Shown here: positions 1 to 6,481 of the stretch, one piece after another
Layout: every line of letters starts with the position of its first letter
Position numbering within the stretch: the stretch's first letter is position 1
Assembly (NCBI GenBank): GCA_025464025.1
Contig: JAODBP010000268.1
Span: 1 to 12,645 of the forward strand
Length of the DNA stretch: 12,645 bases
Reading direction: 5' to 3'
Source of the DNA: Actinomycetes bacterium
Lineage (GTDB): Bacteria > Actinomycetota > Acidimicrobiia > Acidimicrobiales > CADCSY01
Program-made: the position numbers and the translations under genes
Notes under the pieces: model-generated
The model's input: only the letters and a program-made list of their open reading frames with translations
Told to the model about the DNA's origin: nothing
The model's database searches: none

Positions 1-1124
1 GGGACGAGCTGCCCGAGTCGGTCAAGAACACCTACGAGAAGCTGGGCATCCCCGAGGCCGAGCGGAAGTACCTCGCCGGCGTCACCGCCCAGTACGAGTC
101 CGAGGTCGTCTACCACCGCAACCGCGACGACCTCGAGGCCCAGGGCGTCATCTTCACCGACATGGACACCGCCCTCCGTGAGTACCCGGAGCTGGTGCGG
201 GCCTGGTTCGGCAAGATCATCCCGCCCAACGACAACAAGTTCTCCGCCCTGAACTCGGCCGTGTGGTCGGGTGGCTCGTTCATCTACGTGCCGCCGGGCG
301 TCGAGGTCGACATGCCCCTGCAGGCCTACTTCCGGATCAACGCCGAGAACATGGGCCAGTTCGAGCGGACGCTGATCATCGCCGACGAGGGCTCGAAGGT
401 GCACTACATCGAGGGCTGCTCGGCGCCCGTGTACAACAGCGACTCGCTGCACTCGGCCGTCGTCGAGATCGCCGTCGGCCCGTCGGCCCGGGTGACCTAC
501 ACGACCATCCAGAACTGGTCGAACAACGTCTTCAACCTCGTGACCAAGCGGGCGCGGGTCGAGGCGGAGGGCCACATGGAGTGGATCGACGGCAACATCG
601 GCTCCCGCCTGACCATGAAGTACCCGGCCGTGGTCATGGTCGGGCCCAAGGCCTCGGGCGAGGTCCTGTCGGTGGCCTACGCCGGCGCCGGCCAGCACCA
701 GGACGCCGGGGCCAAGATGACCCACGCCGCCCCGGAGACGACGAGCCGGATCATCTCCAAGTCGATCTCCAAGGACGGCGGCCGCACGTCGTACCGAGGC
801 CTGGTCCGGGTCGAGGAGGGCGCCTACGGCTGCAAGAGCCACGTCCAGTGCGACGCCCTCATCCTCGACGACGAGTCGGTGTCCGACACCTACCCCTACA
901 TGGAGGTCGGGGAGCGCGACGCCGAGGTCGCCCACGAGGCCACCGTGTCGAAGGTCGGCGACGAGCAGCTCTTCTACCTCATGAGCCGCGGCCTCTCCCA
1001 GGAGCAGGCCATGGGCATGGTGGTCAACGGCTTCATCGAGCCCGTCACCCGCACGCTTCCCATGGAGTACGCCGTGGAGTGGAGCCGGCTGATCGAGCTC
1101 CAGATGGAGGGATCCGTAGGGTAA
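1..1124 (+). CDS. sufB: SufB, Fe-S cluster assembly scaffold subunit (5' end outside window)
   Basis: SufB is the core scaffold of the cytosolic SUF machinery; with SufC and SufD it assembles Fe-S clusters from sulfur delivered by SufS/SufU. The reading frame is already open at base 3, so the N-terminus lies upstream; 373 residues are visible against about 470-495 for the family. Visible hallmarks are the motif EGCSAP with its cysteine at 417-419, the cysteine of [11 protein letters not shown] at 849-851 (equivalent by motif to the essential E. coli C405), and the adjacent His-Glu at 933-938 just before [12 protein letters not shown], which in E. coli takes part in cluster assembly at the SufB-SufD interface. 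The gene ends in TAA five bases before the next small gene. There is no intein in the visible part and no sign of damage. Family assignment is secure. Confidence 0.97.
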   Translation, partial: DELPESVKNTYEKLGIPEAERKYLAGVTAQYESEVVYHRNRDDLEAQGVIFTDMDTALREYPELVRAWFGKIIPPNDNKFSALNSAVWSGGSFIYVPPGVEVDMPLQAYFRINAENMGQFERTLIIADEGSKVHYIEGCSAPVYNSDSLHSAVVEIAVGPSARVTYTTIQNWSNNVFNLVTKRARVEAEGHMEWIDGNIGSRLTMKYPAVVMVGPKASGEVLSVAYAGAGQHQDAGAKMTHAAPETTSRIISKSISKDGGRTSYRGLVRVEEGAYGCKSHVQCDALILDDESVSDTYPYMEVGERDAEVAHEATVSKVGDEQLFYLMSRGLSQEQAMGMVVNGFIEPVTRTLPMEYAVEWSRLIELQMEGSVG

Positions 1125-1129
1125 GCGCC

Positions 1130-1483
1130 ATGCCGATGCGCGTGGAGTGCAAGAACTTCGAGAGCCGCACCTACGCCAACGGCGAGACGGTCAGGAAGTG
1201 CAACCTCGACCTCGCGCCCGAGGCGCCGTGGCGCTGCCCGGACGACTGCCCGAAGTACGAGCGGCGCATCGCCGATGCGGCGTGGGCCTACGGCACCGCG
1301 ATCGTCCCGAAGACGCCGAACGAGCCGACCGGTGAGGGCATCGCCGAGCTGCTCGACGCCGCCGAGGACATCGTGAACGCCGTCGGCCCGGAGATCCTGG
1401 CCGAGATCCGCGCGGAAGATGCCAAGCGCGCCGCGGTCGAGGCCCGGAGCTGGAAGCGCTTCCTGCCCCGCAAGAAGAAGTAG
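1130..1483 (+). CDS. Small four-cysteine protein of unknown function, downstream of sufB
   Basis: I do not recognise a named family. The 117-residue product has four cysteines in its first 40 residues (C7, C24, C36, C40; spacing C-x16-C-x11-C-x3-C), with conserved-looking flanks CKNFESRTY and PWRCPDDCPKYERR. A long Ala/Glu-rich probable helix follows (about residues 75-105), then a basic tail ending RKKK. No signal peptide or membrane segment is visible, so it should be cytosolic. The ATG lies 5 bases after the sufB stop with AGGG 8 bases upstream, so it is very likely cotranscribed with sufB. Four cysteines beside an Fe-S scaffold gene suggest zinc or Fe-S binding, but that is inference. Its 3' end faces the crotonase gene with a 5-base gap. 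Confidence 0.8.
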   Translation: MPMRVECKNFESRTYANGETVRKCNLDLAPEAPWRCPDDCPKYERRIADAAWAYGTAIVPKTPNEPTGEGIAELLDAAEDIVNAVGPEILAEIRAEDAKRAAVEARSWKRFLPRKKK

Positions 1484-1488
1484 TGGCG

Positions 1489-2310
1489 CTACTGGCCCTT
1501 GAAGTCCGGCGGCCGCTTCTCGAAGAACGCGGTCACGGCCTCGCTGAGGTCGTCGGACTGGATGAACGCCGCGTTCCACAGCGCCACCAGGTCGAGCCCC
1601 TGGTCGACGGTGAGCGACGCGCCCCGCTGGAGCACGGCCTTGCTGCCCTGCACGGCGAGGGGCGAGTTGGCGGCGATCTCGGCCGCCATGTCCTGGGCCG
1701 CCTGGACGACGGCGTCGTGGTCGTGGTGCACGTGGTTGACCAGGCCGATGGTGCGGGCCCGGTCGGCGTCGATGTCCTTGCCGGTGTAGACGAGCTCGGC
1801 CACGTGGCCGGCGTCGATGACCGTGGGCAGGCGCTGGAGCGTGCCCACGTCGGCCACCATCGCCATGCGGGTCTCGCGCACGGAGAACGTGGCGTCCACC
1901 GAGCACAAGCGGATGTCGCAGGCCGAGATGAGGTCGATGCCACCGCCGATGCAGGCGCCGTGCACGGCGGCGATCACCGGCTTCGGGCAGTCGGCCACCG
2001 ACGTGATGCTGGCCTGGAGCCGCTTCACCTCGTCGAGGAAGCGACGCCGGCGCGACACGGCCGAGCCGGCACCCTCGCCGCTGAGCGAGCTGCCGAACAT
2101 GGTGAGGTCGATGCCGGCGGTGAAGTGCTTGCCCTTCGCGGCGAGGACGATCGCCCGCACCTCGTCGTCGGCGCCCAGCTCGGCCATGACGAGCGGCAGG
2201 TCGCTCCAGAAGGCCGGGCCCATGGCGTTGCGGGCGTCGGGATTGTCGAGCCACAGGGTGGCCACGTGGCCGTCCCGCTCGACGGTGAGGACGTCAGATC
2301 GGGTTTCCAC
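1489..2310 (-). CDS. Crotonase-family protein (enoyl-CoA hydratase/dienoyl-CoA isomerase-like)
   Basis: This crotonase-fold enzyme acts on acyl-CoA thioesters, probably in fatty-acid beta-oxidation. Numbered from the chosen start (273 residues), the oxyanion-hole segments are HFTAGIDL (about 62-69) and GACIGGGIDL (about 118-127). The segment ETRMAMVADVGTLQRLP places E146 and D154 eight residues apart, as the catalytic Glu/Asp pair of delta3,5-delta2,4-dienoyl-CoA isomerase (ECH1); the ADVGTLQRLP string is characteristic of that subgroup. Dienoyl-CoA isomerase is therefore more likely than a plain hydratase, though actinobacterial members are usually just called enoyl-CoA hydratases. The start is taken as GTG at 2310 because TACCGT lies 7 bases upstream; GTG at 2319 would add three residues. 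The gene lies antisense inside the suf locus, convergent with the Cys-rich gene and divergent from sufD. Confidence 0.9.
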   Translation of the reverse strand: METRSDVLTVERDGHVATLWLDNPDARNAMGPAFWSDLPLVMAELGADDEVRAIVLAAKGKHFTAGIDLTMFGSSLSGEGAGSAVSRRRRFLDEVKRLQASITSVADCPKPVIAAVHGACIGGGIDLISACDIRLCSVDATFSVRETRMAMVADVGTLQRLPTVIDAGHVAELVYTGKDIDADRARTIGLVNHVHHDHDAVVQAAQDMAAEIAANSPLAVQGSKAVLQRGASLTVDQGLDLVALWNAAFIQSDDLSEAVTAFFEKRPPDFKGQ

Positions 2311-2317
2311 GCCCAGC

Positions 2318-2323
2318 ACGGTA
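2318..2323 (-). promoter_or_regulatory. Putative -10 box (TACCGT) of the crotonase gene, leaderless type
   Basis: On the minus strand the hexamer TACCGT fits TAnnnT and ends 7 bases before GTG at 2310, so transcription would begin at or next to the start codon. It overlaps the sufD -10 candidate on the other strand. No convincing -35 is seen. The support is the same spacing at five other genes in this window. Confidence 0.5.
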
Positions 2324-2327
2324 GTTT
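2322..2327 (+). promoter_or_regulatory. Putative -10 box (TAGTTT) of the sufD operon
   Basis: TAGTTT ends 12 bases before the sufD ATG, which would give a leader of only about 5 bases. It lies in the very short gap between the divergent crotonase and sufD genes and shares bases 2322-2323 with the opposite-strand hexamer. No clear Shine-Dalgarno sequence precedes the ATG. No -35 is recognisable, so this remains a candidate. Confidence 0.4.
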
Positions 2328-2339
2328 CGAGAGCTGCCC

Positions 2340-3500
2340 ATGAGCCTCCCTGACGTCACCCTCCCGACCGCAGAGGACGAGCACTGGCGCTACAGCCGGA
2401 TCAAGGAGCTCGACCTCGCCGCCTACGAACCGGCCCCCACCCCGGAGGGCGGCGCCATCGACGTGCCCCAGGTCGGCCCCCGCTCGGCGCTGGTCGTCAT
2501 CGTCGACGGCCGGCTGGTCGCCTCCGAGGTCGACGCCGACATGGTGGCCAAGGGCGTCACCGTCGCCTCCGGCGGCGACGTCGCCGGCATCCGTGGCGTG
2601 CGCACCGACGGCGTCGACGACCTGCACGACCACCTGGTCCCCGAGGTCGTCACCATCGACGTGCCCCCCGGCGTCACCGTGCCCCACCCGATCGTCGTGG
2701 TGCAGACGATCGAGGCCGCCGGGGCGGCCAGCGCCGCCCACCTCGTGGTGCGCGCCGGCGAGGACAGCGACGTCACGATCTACGACCACCACAGCTCCGA
2801 GGACGTCGTCGCCCTGGTGCTGCCCCAGGTCGAGCTCGACGTCCGTGATGCGGCACGCGTCCGCTACGTGACCGTGCAGGCCTACGGCCCGCAGGTCTGG
2901 CAGCTCGCCCGGCAGTCGAGCCGGGTGGGCCAGAGCGCCACGTTCTCCACGACGATGGTCGCCCTGGGCGGCGACTACGCCCGCCTGGCCGTCGAGTCGT
3001 CGATGGTCGGCCGGGGCGGCAGCGGCGCCATGCGGGCCGTCTACTTCGGCGAAGCCCACCAGATGCACGACTTCCGCACCTTGCAGGACCACGTGGCCCG
3101 CGACACCTCGAGCGACCTGCTGTTCAAGGGCGCCGTGGCCGGTCACTCCCGGGCCGTCTACACCGGGCTGATCCACATCGGGAAGGACGCCTCGGGCGTC
3201 GACGCCAACCAGACGAACCGCAACGTGAAGCTGTCCGAGCACGCCTGGGCCGAGTCGGTGCCCAACCTCGAGATCGAGAACAACGACGTGCGGTGCAGCC
3301 ACGCCTCGGCCGTCGGCCCGGTCGACGCCGAGCAGCGCTTCTACCTCGAGAGCCGGGGCGTGCCGCCCGAGATCGCCGACCAGCTCATCGTGCTCGGCTT
3401 CCTCGACGAGGTGCTCGAGGGCCTGCCCGTGCCCGATGCCGTGCCCGCCCTCCGCCAGGAGCTGGTGGCCAAGCTGGCCCGAGCCGAGGTCTCGAAGTGA
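2340..3500 (+). CDS. sufD: SufD, Fe-S cluster assembly scaffold subunit
   Basis: SufD is the SufB paralogue that pairs with it in the SufBC2D complex and is needed for iron acquisition and cluster assembly. The 386-residue product is of usual length and shows the beta-helix core of the SufBD family followed by the diagnostic C-terminal block: KGAVAGHSRAVYTGLIHIG, then NLEIENNDVRCSHASAVGPV and QRFYLESRG. H321 in RCSHASA (codon at 3300-3302) corresponds to E. coli H360, which is functionally essential. ATG at 2340 gives an N-terminus including the HWRYSRIKELDL motif typical of SufD. The TGA overlaps the next GTG in GTGA, so translation of the Rieske gene is probably coupled. It is separated from sufB by a small gene and an antisense crotonase gene, so it probably needs its own promoter. 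Confidence 0.96.
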   Translation: MSLPDVTLPTAEDEHWRYSRIKELDLAAYEPAPTPEGGAIDVPQVGPRSALVVIVDGRLVASEVDADMVAKGVTVASGGDVAGIRGVRTDGVDDLHDHLVPEVVTIDVPPGVTVPHPIVVVQTIEAAGAASAAHLVVRAGEDSDVTIYDHHSSEDVVALVLPQVELDVRDAARVRYVTVQAYGPQVWQLARQSSRVGQSATFSTTMVALGGDYARLAVESSMVGRGGSGAMRAVYFGEAHQMHDFRTLQDHVARDTSSDLLFKGAVAGHSRAVYTGLIHIGKDASGVDANQTNRNVKLSEHAWAESVPNLEIENNDVRCSHASAVGPVDAEQRFYLESRGVPPEIADQLIVLGFLDEVLEGLPVPDAVPALRQELVAKLARAEVSK

Positions 3501-3805
3501 CCCGCATCTGCGCCGTCTCCGACATCGAGCCGAACAGCGCGGCCAAGTTCGTCGTCGACGGCCACCCCATCGCCGTCGTGCGCATCGAGGACGACTTCTA
3601 CGCCATCGGCGACACGTGCAGCCACGCCGACGTGTCGCTCAGCGAGGGTGAGGTCGACCCCGGGGACCGCCACATCGAGTGCTGGAAGCACGGCAGCCGG
3701 TTCTCGCTGGAGACCGGGGAGCCCGACGTCCTCCCGGCCGTGCGACCGGTGCCCGTCTACACCGTCAAGGTCGACGGCGACGACGTCCTCCTGGAGGTCT
3801 CCTAG
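3497..3805 (+). CDS. Rieske [2Fe-2S] ferredoxin-like protein of the suf operon
   Basis: This is a 102-residue soluble Rieske ferredoxin of the kind often annotated as non-heme iron oxygenase ferredoxin subunit. The cluster ligands are C41 and H43 (DTCSHADVSLSEG) and C62 and H65 (ECWKHGSRFSLETG), the canonical CxH...Cx2H arrangement with 18 residues between the pairs. There is no TAT signal or membrane anchor, so it is cytosolic. The start is GTG at 3497, overlapping the sufD stop by four bases. Rieske proteins at this position in actinobacterial suf operons are known from comparative genomics; a role as electron donor to, or client of, the SUF system is inference. No oxygenase subunit is nearby, which argues against a dioxygenase role. 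Confidence 0.92.
   Translation: MTRICAVSDIEPNSAAKFVVDGHPIAVVRIEDDFYAIGDTCSHADVSLSEGEVDPGDRHIECWKHGSRFSLETGEPDVLPAVRPVPVYTVKVDGDDVLLEVS
3793..3797 (+). promoter_or_regulatory. Shine-Dalgarno GGAGG for sufC copy 1
   Basis: GGAGG lies inside the 3' end of the Rieske gene, 7 bases before GTG at 3805. It decides the sufC start at the TAGTG overlap over an in-frame upstream ATG at 3679, which lies within the Rieske coding sequence. Confidence 0.7.
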
Positions 3806-4605
3806 TGGCACAGCTCACGATCACCGGCCTGCGCGCCGGCGTCGGCGGCAAGGAGATCCTCCGAGGGATCGACCTGACCGTGCGCAGCGGCGAGGTCCAC
3901 GCCGTGATGGGCCCGAACGGGGCCGGCAAGTCGACGCTCTCGAACGTGCTCATGGGCGCGCCTGGCTACGACGTGCTCGGCGGGCTCGTCACCCTCGACG
4001 GCGAGGACCTGCTCGGCCTGCCCACCTGGCAGCGGGCCGCGGCCGGGCTGTTCCTCGCCATGCAGTACCCGACCGAGGTTCCGGGCGTCGCGCTCGAGAC
4101 CATGCTGACCGAGGCGCTGAAGGCGACCGGCAAGGCCAGCGGCGACGTGCACGCCCTCATGGCGGCCGAGGCCGAGCGCATCGGCTTCGACGAGAAGTTC
4201 CTGCTCCGCCCGCTCAACGTCGACCTGTCCGGTGGCGAGAAGAAGCGCAACGAGACGCTCCAGCTCGGCGTGCTCCAGCCCAAGATCGCCGTGCTCGACG
4301 AGATCGACTCCGGCCTCGACGTCGACGCCCTCCGCGACGTGAGCCGCCGGGTCGAGGAGCTCACCAACCAGAACGGCCTCGGCGTCCTGGCCATCACCCA
4401 CTACCAGCGCCTGCTCACCGAGCTGCGGCCCGACGTGGTGCACGTGCTGGTGAAGGGGCGCATCGTCGCCAGCGGCGGTCCCGAGCTGGTCGAGCAGCTC
4501 GAGGAGACGGGCTACGCCGCCTACGCCGACGACGAGGACGACGCCCCGCCGGACGACGACGGCTTCGACCCGTTCGCCAACCCCTTCGCGGATCCGCTCG
4601 GATGA
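3805..4605 (+). CDS. sufC: SufC ATPase, copy 1 (actinobacterial type, acidic C-terminal tail)
   Basis: SufC is the ABC-type ATPase that binds SufB and SufD and drives conformational change during cluster assembly; it is soluble and not a transporter. From GTG at 3805 the protein has 266 residues: Walker A GPNGAGKST (36-44), Q-loop Q87 in FLAMQYPTE, signature LSGGEKKRNE (141-150), Walker B IAVLDE (161-166) and the H-switch in ITHYQRLL (H199). All ATPase elements are intact. The LSGGEKKRNETLQLG and DSGLDVDALRDVS segments resemble the usual actinobacterial SufC. Residues from about 241 form an acidic, Pro/Phe-containing tail that goes beyond the usual SufC end. It overlaps the Rieske stop by one base (TAGTG) and the dehydratase start by four (ATGA). 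A second sufC is encoded at 7711-8472. Confidence 0.95.
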   Translation: MAQLTITGLRAGVGGKEILRGIDLTVRSGEVHAVMGPNGAGKSTLSNVLMGAPGYDVLGGLVTLDGEDLLGLPTWQRAAAGLFLAMQYPTEVPGVALETMLTEALKATGKASGDVHALMAAEAERIGFDEKFLLRPLNVDLSGGEKKRNETLQLGVLQPKIAVLDEIDSGLDVDALRDVSRRVEELTNQNGLGVLAITHYQRLLTELRPDVVHVLVKGRIVASGGPELVEQLEETGYAAYADDEDDAPPDDDGFDPFANPFADPLG

Positions 4606-4859
4606 GCATCGAGGTCCCGCCCGGGTGGGAGGTCGTCGACGGCAAGCTCCACCGCGAGCTGGTGTTCGGTGACTTCGCCGAGGCGTTCGGCTTCATGGCC
4701 CGGGTCGCCCTGATCGCCGAGAAGCTCGACCACCACCCGGACTGGTCGAACTCGTGGAACCGGGTCGTGCTCGACATCGTGAACCACGCCGAGGGCGGGA
4801 TCAGCGAGCGGTGCGCCGAGCTGGCCCGGCGGATCGACGGCGTGCTCGGCGAACGCTGA
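4602..4859 (+). CDS. Pterin-4a-carbinolamine dehydratase (PCD/DCoH family)
   Basis: The classic PCD reaction dehydrates 4a-hydroxytetrahydrobiopterin after aromatic amino-acid hydroxylation. The 85-residue product carries the family signature EKLDHHPDW with H44 and H45, and a third His, H62, in NHAEGG. The spacing of 17 between H45 and H62 matches the catalytic histidines of the human enzyme (H62 and H79). Length is slightly short for the family (about 95-105) because the N-terminus is trimmed. The ATG overlaps the sufC stop in ATGA, so it is the last gene of the suf operon and translationally coupled. No aromatic amino-acid hydroxylase is visible; PCD-like proteins also occur in other cofactor contexts, so its link to SUF is unexplained. 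Confidence 0.9.
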   Translation: MSIEVPPGWEVVDGKLHRELVFGDFAEAFGFMARVALIAEKLDHHPDWSNSWNRVVLDIVNHAEGGISERCAELARRIDGVLGER

Positions 4860-4888
4860 GCATCCTCGATCGACCACACCTCGCGACC

Positions 4889-4894
4889 TAGCCT
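4889..4894 (+). promoter_or_regulatory. Putative -10 box (TAGCCT), leaderless type
   Basis: TAGCCT ends 7 bases before the GTG at 4902 in the 42-base gap after the dehydratase gene. The same hexamer recurs before the oligoendopeptidase gene with a 6-base spacer. No -35 is obvious. Confidence 0.5.
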
Positions 4895-4901
4895 GCCGCT
4901 C

Positions 4902-5474
4902 GTGGCCACGCCGTCCCATGCTGCGCCCACTCGGGTCCCGACCGTCGTGCGAGTCCGGCACATCGGGTACTGGGTCCTGGGGATCGACTTCCTCGTCCTC
5001 GCCGGCCTGGGCGTGTGGCTCGCGTTCCGCTACGAGCCGACGAGCACGGGCATGTCGAACGCCCACGCCATCCTCGGCATCATCGCCGTGGTCGCCGCGC
5101 TGGTGGCCGCCATCGCCACCGTCGCCGACGACGATCGTCCGGCGTCGGCCCTGCTGCCGGCTGTCGTGCTGCTCGGCATCGTGGTCGGCATGTACCTCAC
5201 CGGGCCCACGCTGGGTTGGGACCGGTTGGCGGCCAACGGCCCGATCGGCAAGGCGCAGGGCGTCACCGTCGTGTTCGACAAGAACGTCGGCGCCGTCGCC
5301 CAGGGCAACAAGGAGATGACGGCGCAGACGTACCGGCGCTACGCCTGGCTCCACGCCCTCGCCCTGCCCGTCGCCCTGTCGGTCATGGGCGGCGCGGGCA
5401 TCTGGGCCGCCCGGCGTCGGCGGGCGTACAAGCCCCAGCGGGTCGCCGAGCCCGACATCGACCTCACGGACTAG
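4902..5474 (+). CDS. Four-helix membrane protein of unknown function
   Basis: I do not recognise a named family. The 190-residue product has four predicted membrane segments at about 22-42, 54-74, 82-100 and 147-169, the last followed by an arginine cluster (RRRR, 171-174) and an acidic end. Positive residues before helix 1 suggest a cytosolic N-terminus. Helix 1 ends in FRYEPTST, and H55 and H151 lie at or near the start of helices 2 and 4. The segment faintly recalls the end of helix A in cytochrome b (Y-x-P-T/S), and membrane histidines could bind heme, but this is weak inference. GTG at 4902 is chosen because a -10-like hexamer ends 7 bases upstream. It overlaps the next gene by one base (TAGTG), implying a two-gene unit. 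Confidence 0.75.
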   Translation: MATPSHAAPTRVPTVVRVRHIGYWVLGIDFLVLAGLGVWLAFRYEPTSTGMSNAHAILGIIAVVAALVAAIATVADDDRPASALLPAVVLLGIVVGMYLTGPTLGWDRLAANGPIGKAQGVTVVFDKNVGAVAQGNKEMTAQTYRRYAWLHALALPVALSVMGGAGIWAARRRRAYKPQRVAEPDIDLTD

Positions 5475-5917
5475 TGGCCGGCACACCGGCCGTCTCGGTC
5501 GGCTGGACGACCACGCCGAAGGCGGCGCTGCGCGGGTACCGCGCCGCCCATCCCGTGGCCTACTGGGTTCGCTGCGGTGCCGCCGCGCTGCTCGTGCTCA
5601 CCGGCTTCGCCCGAGGTGACCTCGCCGGGGTCCTGCTCGGCATCGCCGTCTACTGGGTGGGGGAGGTCTCCGTCCGGCGCCAGCTCGGGCCGGCGGGCCG
5701 CGGCTCCTTCGACCACCTGCTGGTCGCCACCGACGACGAGCTCCAGGTCGACGGCGCCGCTCGACCGTGGACGGCGTTCCGCTCGGCCCGCCGGCGGGGC
5801 GGGCACTGGGTGCTCCGCCTCAACCTGGCGATCGCCCTGGCTGTGCCCGTCGAGGCCTTCGACGGGCCGGAAGCGGCGGCCTGGGAGTCGCTGCTGGCAA
5901 CCAAGGGGCTTGCCTAG
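5474..5917 (+). CDS. YcxB-like small membrane protein
   Basis: The 147-residue product has two closely spaced hydrophobic segments (about 28-44 and 47-66) and a C-terminal soluble part. Residues from SFDHLLVATDDELQV onward (about 78-147) resemble the YcxB-like domain found in small bacterial membrane proteins: a strand-rich stretch, a turn with GHWVLRLN, then VPVEAFDGPEAAAWESLL ending in a short helix. Function of that family is not established. The GTG start overlaps the upstream stop in TAGTG, so the two membrane genes are likely cotranslated and may act together. It ends convergent with sufU. Family call is moderate, made from the C-terminal pattern only. Confidence 0.7.
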   Translation: MAGTPAVSVGWTTTPKAALRGYRAAHPVAYWVRCGAAALLVLTGFARGDLAGVLLGIAVYWVGEVSVRRQLGPAGRGSFDHLLVATDDELQVDGAARPWTAFRSARRRGGHWVLRLNLAIALAVPVEAFDGPEAAAWESLLATKGLA

Positions 5918-5972
5918 GGCGGGAAGAGGCGCGGCCTGCGGGCCGAGCCACGTCGCAACGAGCGCCCCGCCC
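5917..5972. terminator. Possible bidirectional hairpin between convergent genes
   Basis: Arms GGGCGGG (5917-5923) and CCCGCCC (5966-5972) are perfectly complementary and enclose a smaller hairpin CGGCC-TGCG-GGCCG (5932-5945). It fills the gap between the convergent YcxB-like and sufU genes. No T-tract follows on either side, so intrinsic termination is unproven and GC-rich chance pairing is a real alternative. Confidence 0.3.
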
Positions 5973-5983
5973 GCGGTAGGCAG

Positions 5984-6466
5984 CTAGCCGGCGTCGACCT
6001 CGTCGAGGCCCTGCCCGAGGGTGTTCCAGGACAGGGTGGCGCACTTGATGCGGACCGGGAACTTCACCACGCCCTGGAGCGCCTCGAGGTCGCCGAGCTT
6101 CACCTCGGGATCGGGCGTCGGGGTGTCGGTGCCACTGCCGTCGCCGCCGTCGAGGCGCGACTCGTGGATCGTCATGAGCGCCTTGAACGCCCGGGTCAGC
6201 TCGCGGGCCTCGGCCACGGTCTTGCCCTTCACGGCCGACGACATCATCGAGGCCGACGACTGGCTGATCGAGCAGCCCTGGCCGCCGATCTTGATGTTGC
6301 TGATCGTGCCGCCCTCGACGTCGACGTAGACCACGATCTCGTCGCCGCACAGCGGGTTGAAGCCCTCGACCCGGTGGGCGGGCGGGGTGTCGAGCTCGCC
6401 GCGGTTCCGCGGGTTGCGGTAGTGGTCGAGGATGATCTCGCGGTAGAGGTCTTCGAGGCCGGGCAT
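5984..6466 (-). CDS. sufU: SufU, zinc-dependent sulfurtransferase for SufS
   Basis: SufU takes persulfide sulfur from SufS through a zinc-site ligand swap and passes it to the SufBCD scaffold. The 160-residue product has C40 and D42 (NPLCGDE), C65 (GGQGCSIS) and C142 (RIKCATLSW), the four zinc ligands of the Bacillus protein in register. The N-terminus LYREIILDHYRNPRNRG is diagnostic. It is longer than typical SufU (about 147) because of a Gly/Asp/Thr/Pro-rich insert at about 103-121, before the final VKFPVRIKC block. ATG at 6466 has GAGAG 9 bases upstream and lies 15 bases after the sufS stop, so it is the third gene of sufC2-sufS-sufU. No sufT follows; the next gene is convergent. Confidence 0.95.
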   Translation of the reverse strand: MPGLEDLYREIILDHYRNPRNRGELDTPPAHRVEGFNPLCGDEIVVYVDVEGGTISNIKIGGQGCSISQSSASMMSSAVKGKTVAEARELTRAFKALMTIHESRLDGGDGSGTDTPTPDPEVKLGDLEALQGVVKFPVRIKCATLSWNTLGQGLDEVDAG

Positions 6467-6481
6467 CGGGGTCGTCTCTCT

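Noticed and set aside
3..1124. Possible intein in sufB, a known insertion site in actinobacteria
   Set aside because: The visible SufB sequence is continuous through its conserved motifs, with no insertion. An intein further upstream cannot be excluded from this window.
1479..1493. Inverted repeat AGTAG-TGGCG-CTACT between convergent genes
   Set aside because: Too short for a terminator and produced largely by the two facing TAG stop codons.
974..2254. Minus-strand open frame (426 codons) spanning the sufB end, the Cys-rich gene and the crotonase gene
   Set aside because: Arg-rich shadow translation; the crotonase frame on the same strand has clear catalytic motifs and a promoter-like start.
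2025..3302. Minus-strand open frame (425 codons) opposite sufD
   Set aside because: Shadow of sufD and part of the crotonase gene in another frame; repetitive Asp/His/Gly/Val composition with no domain.
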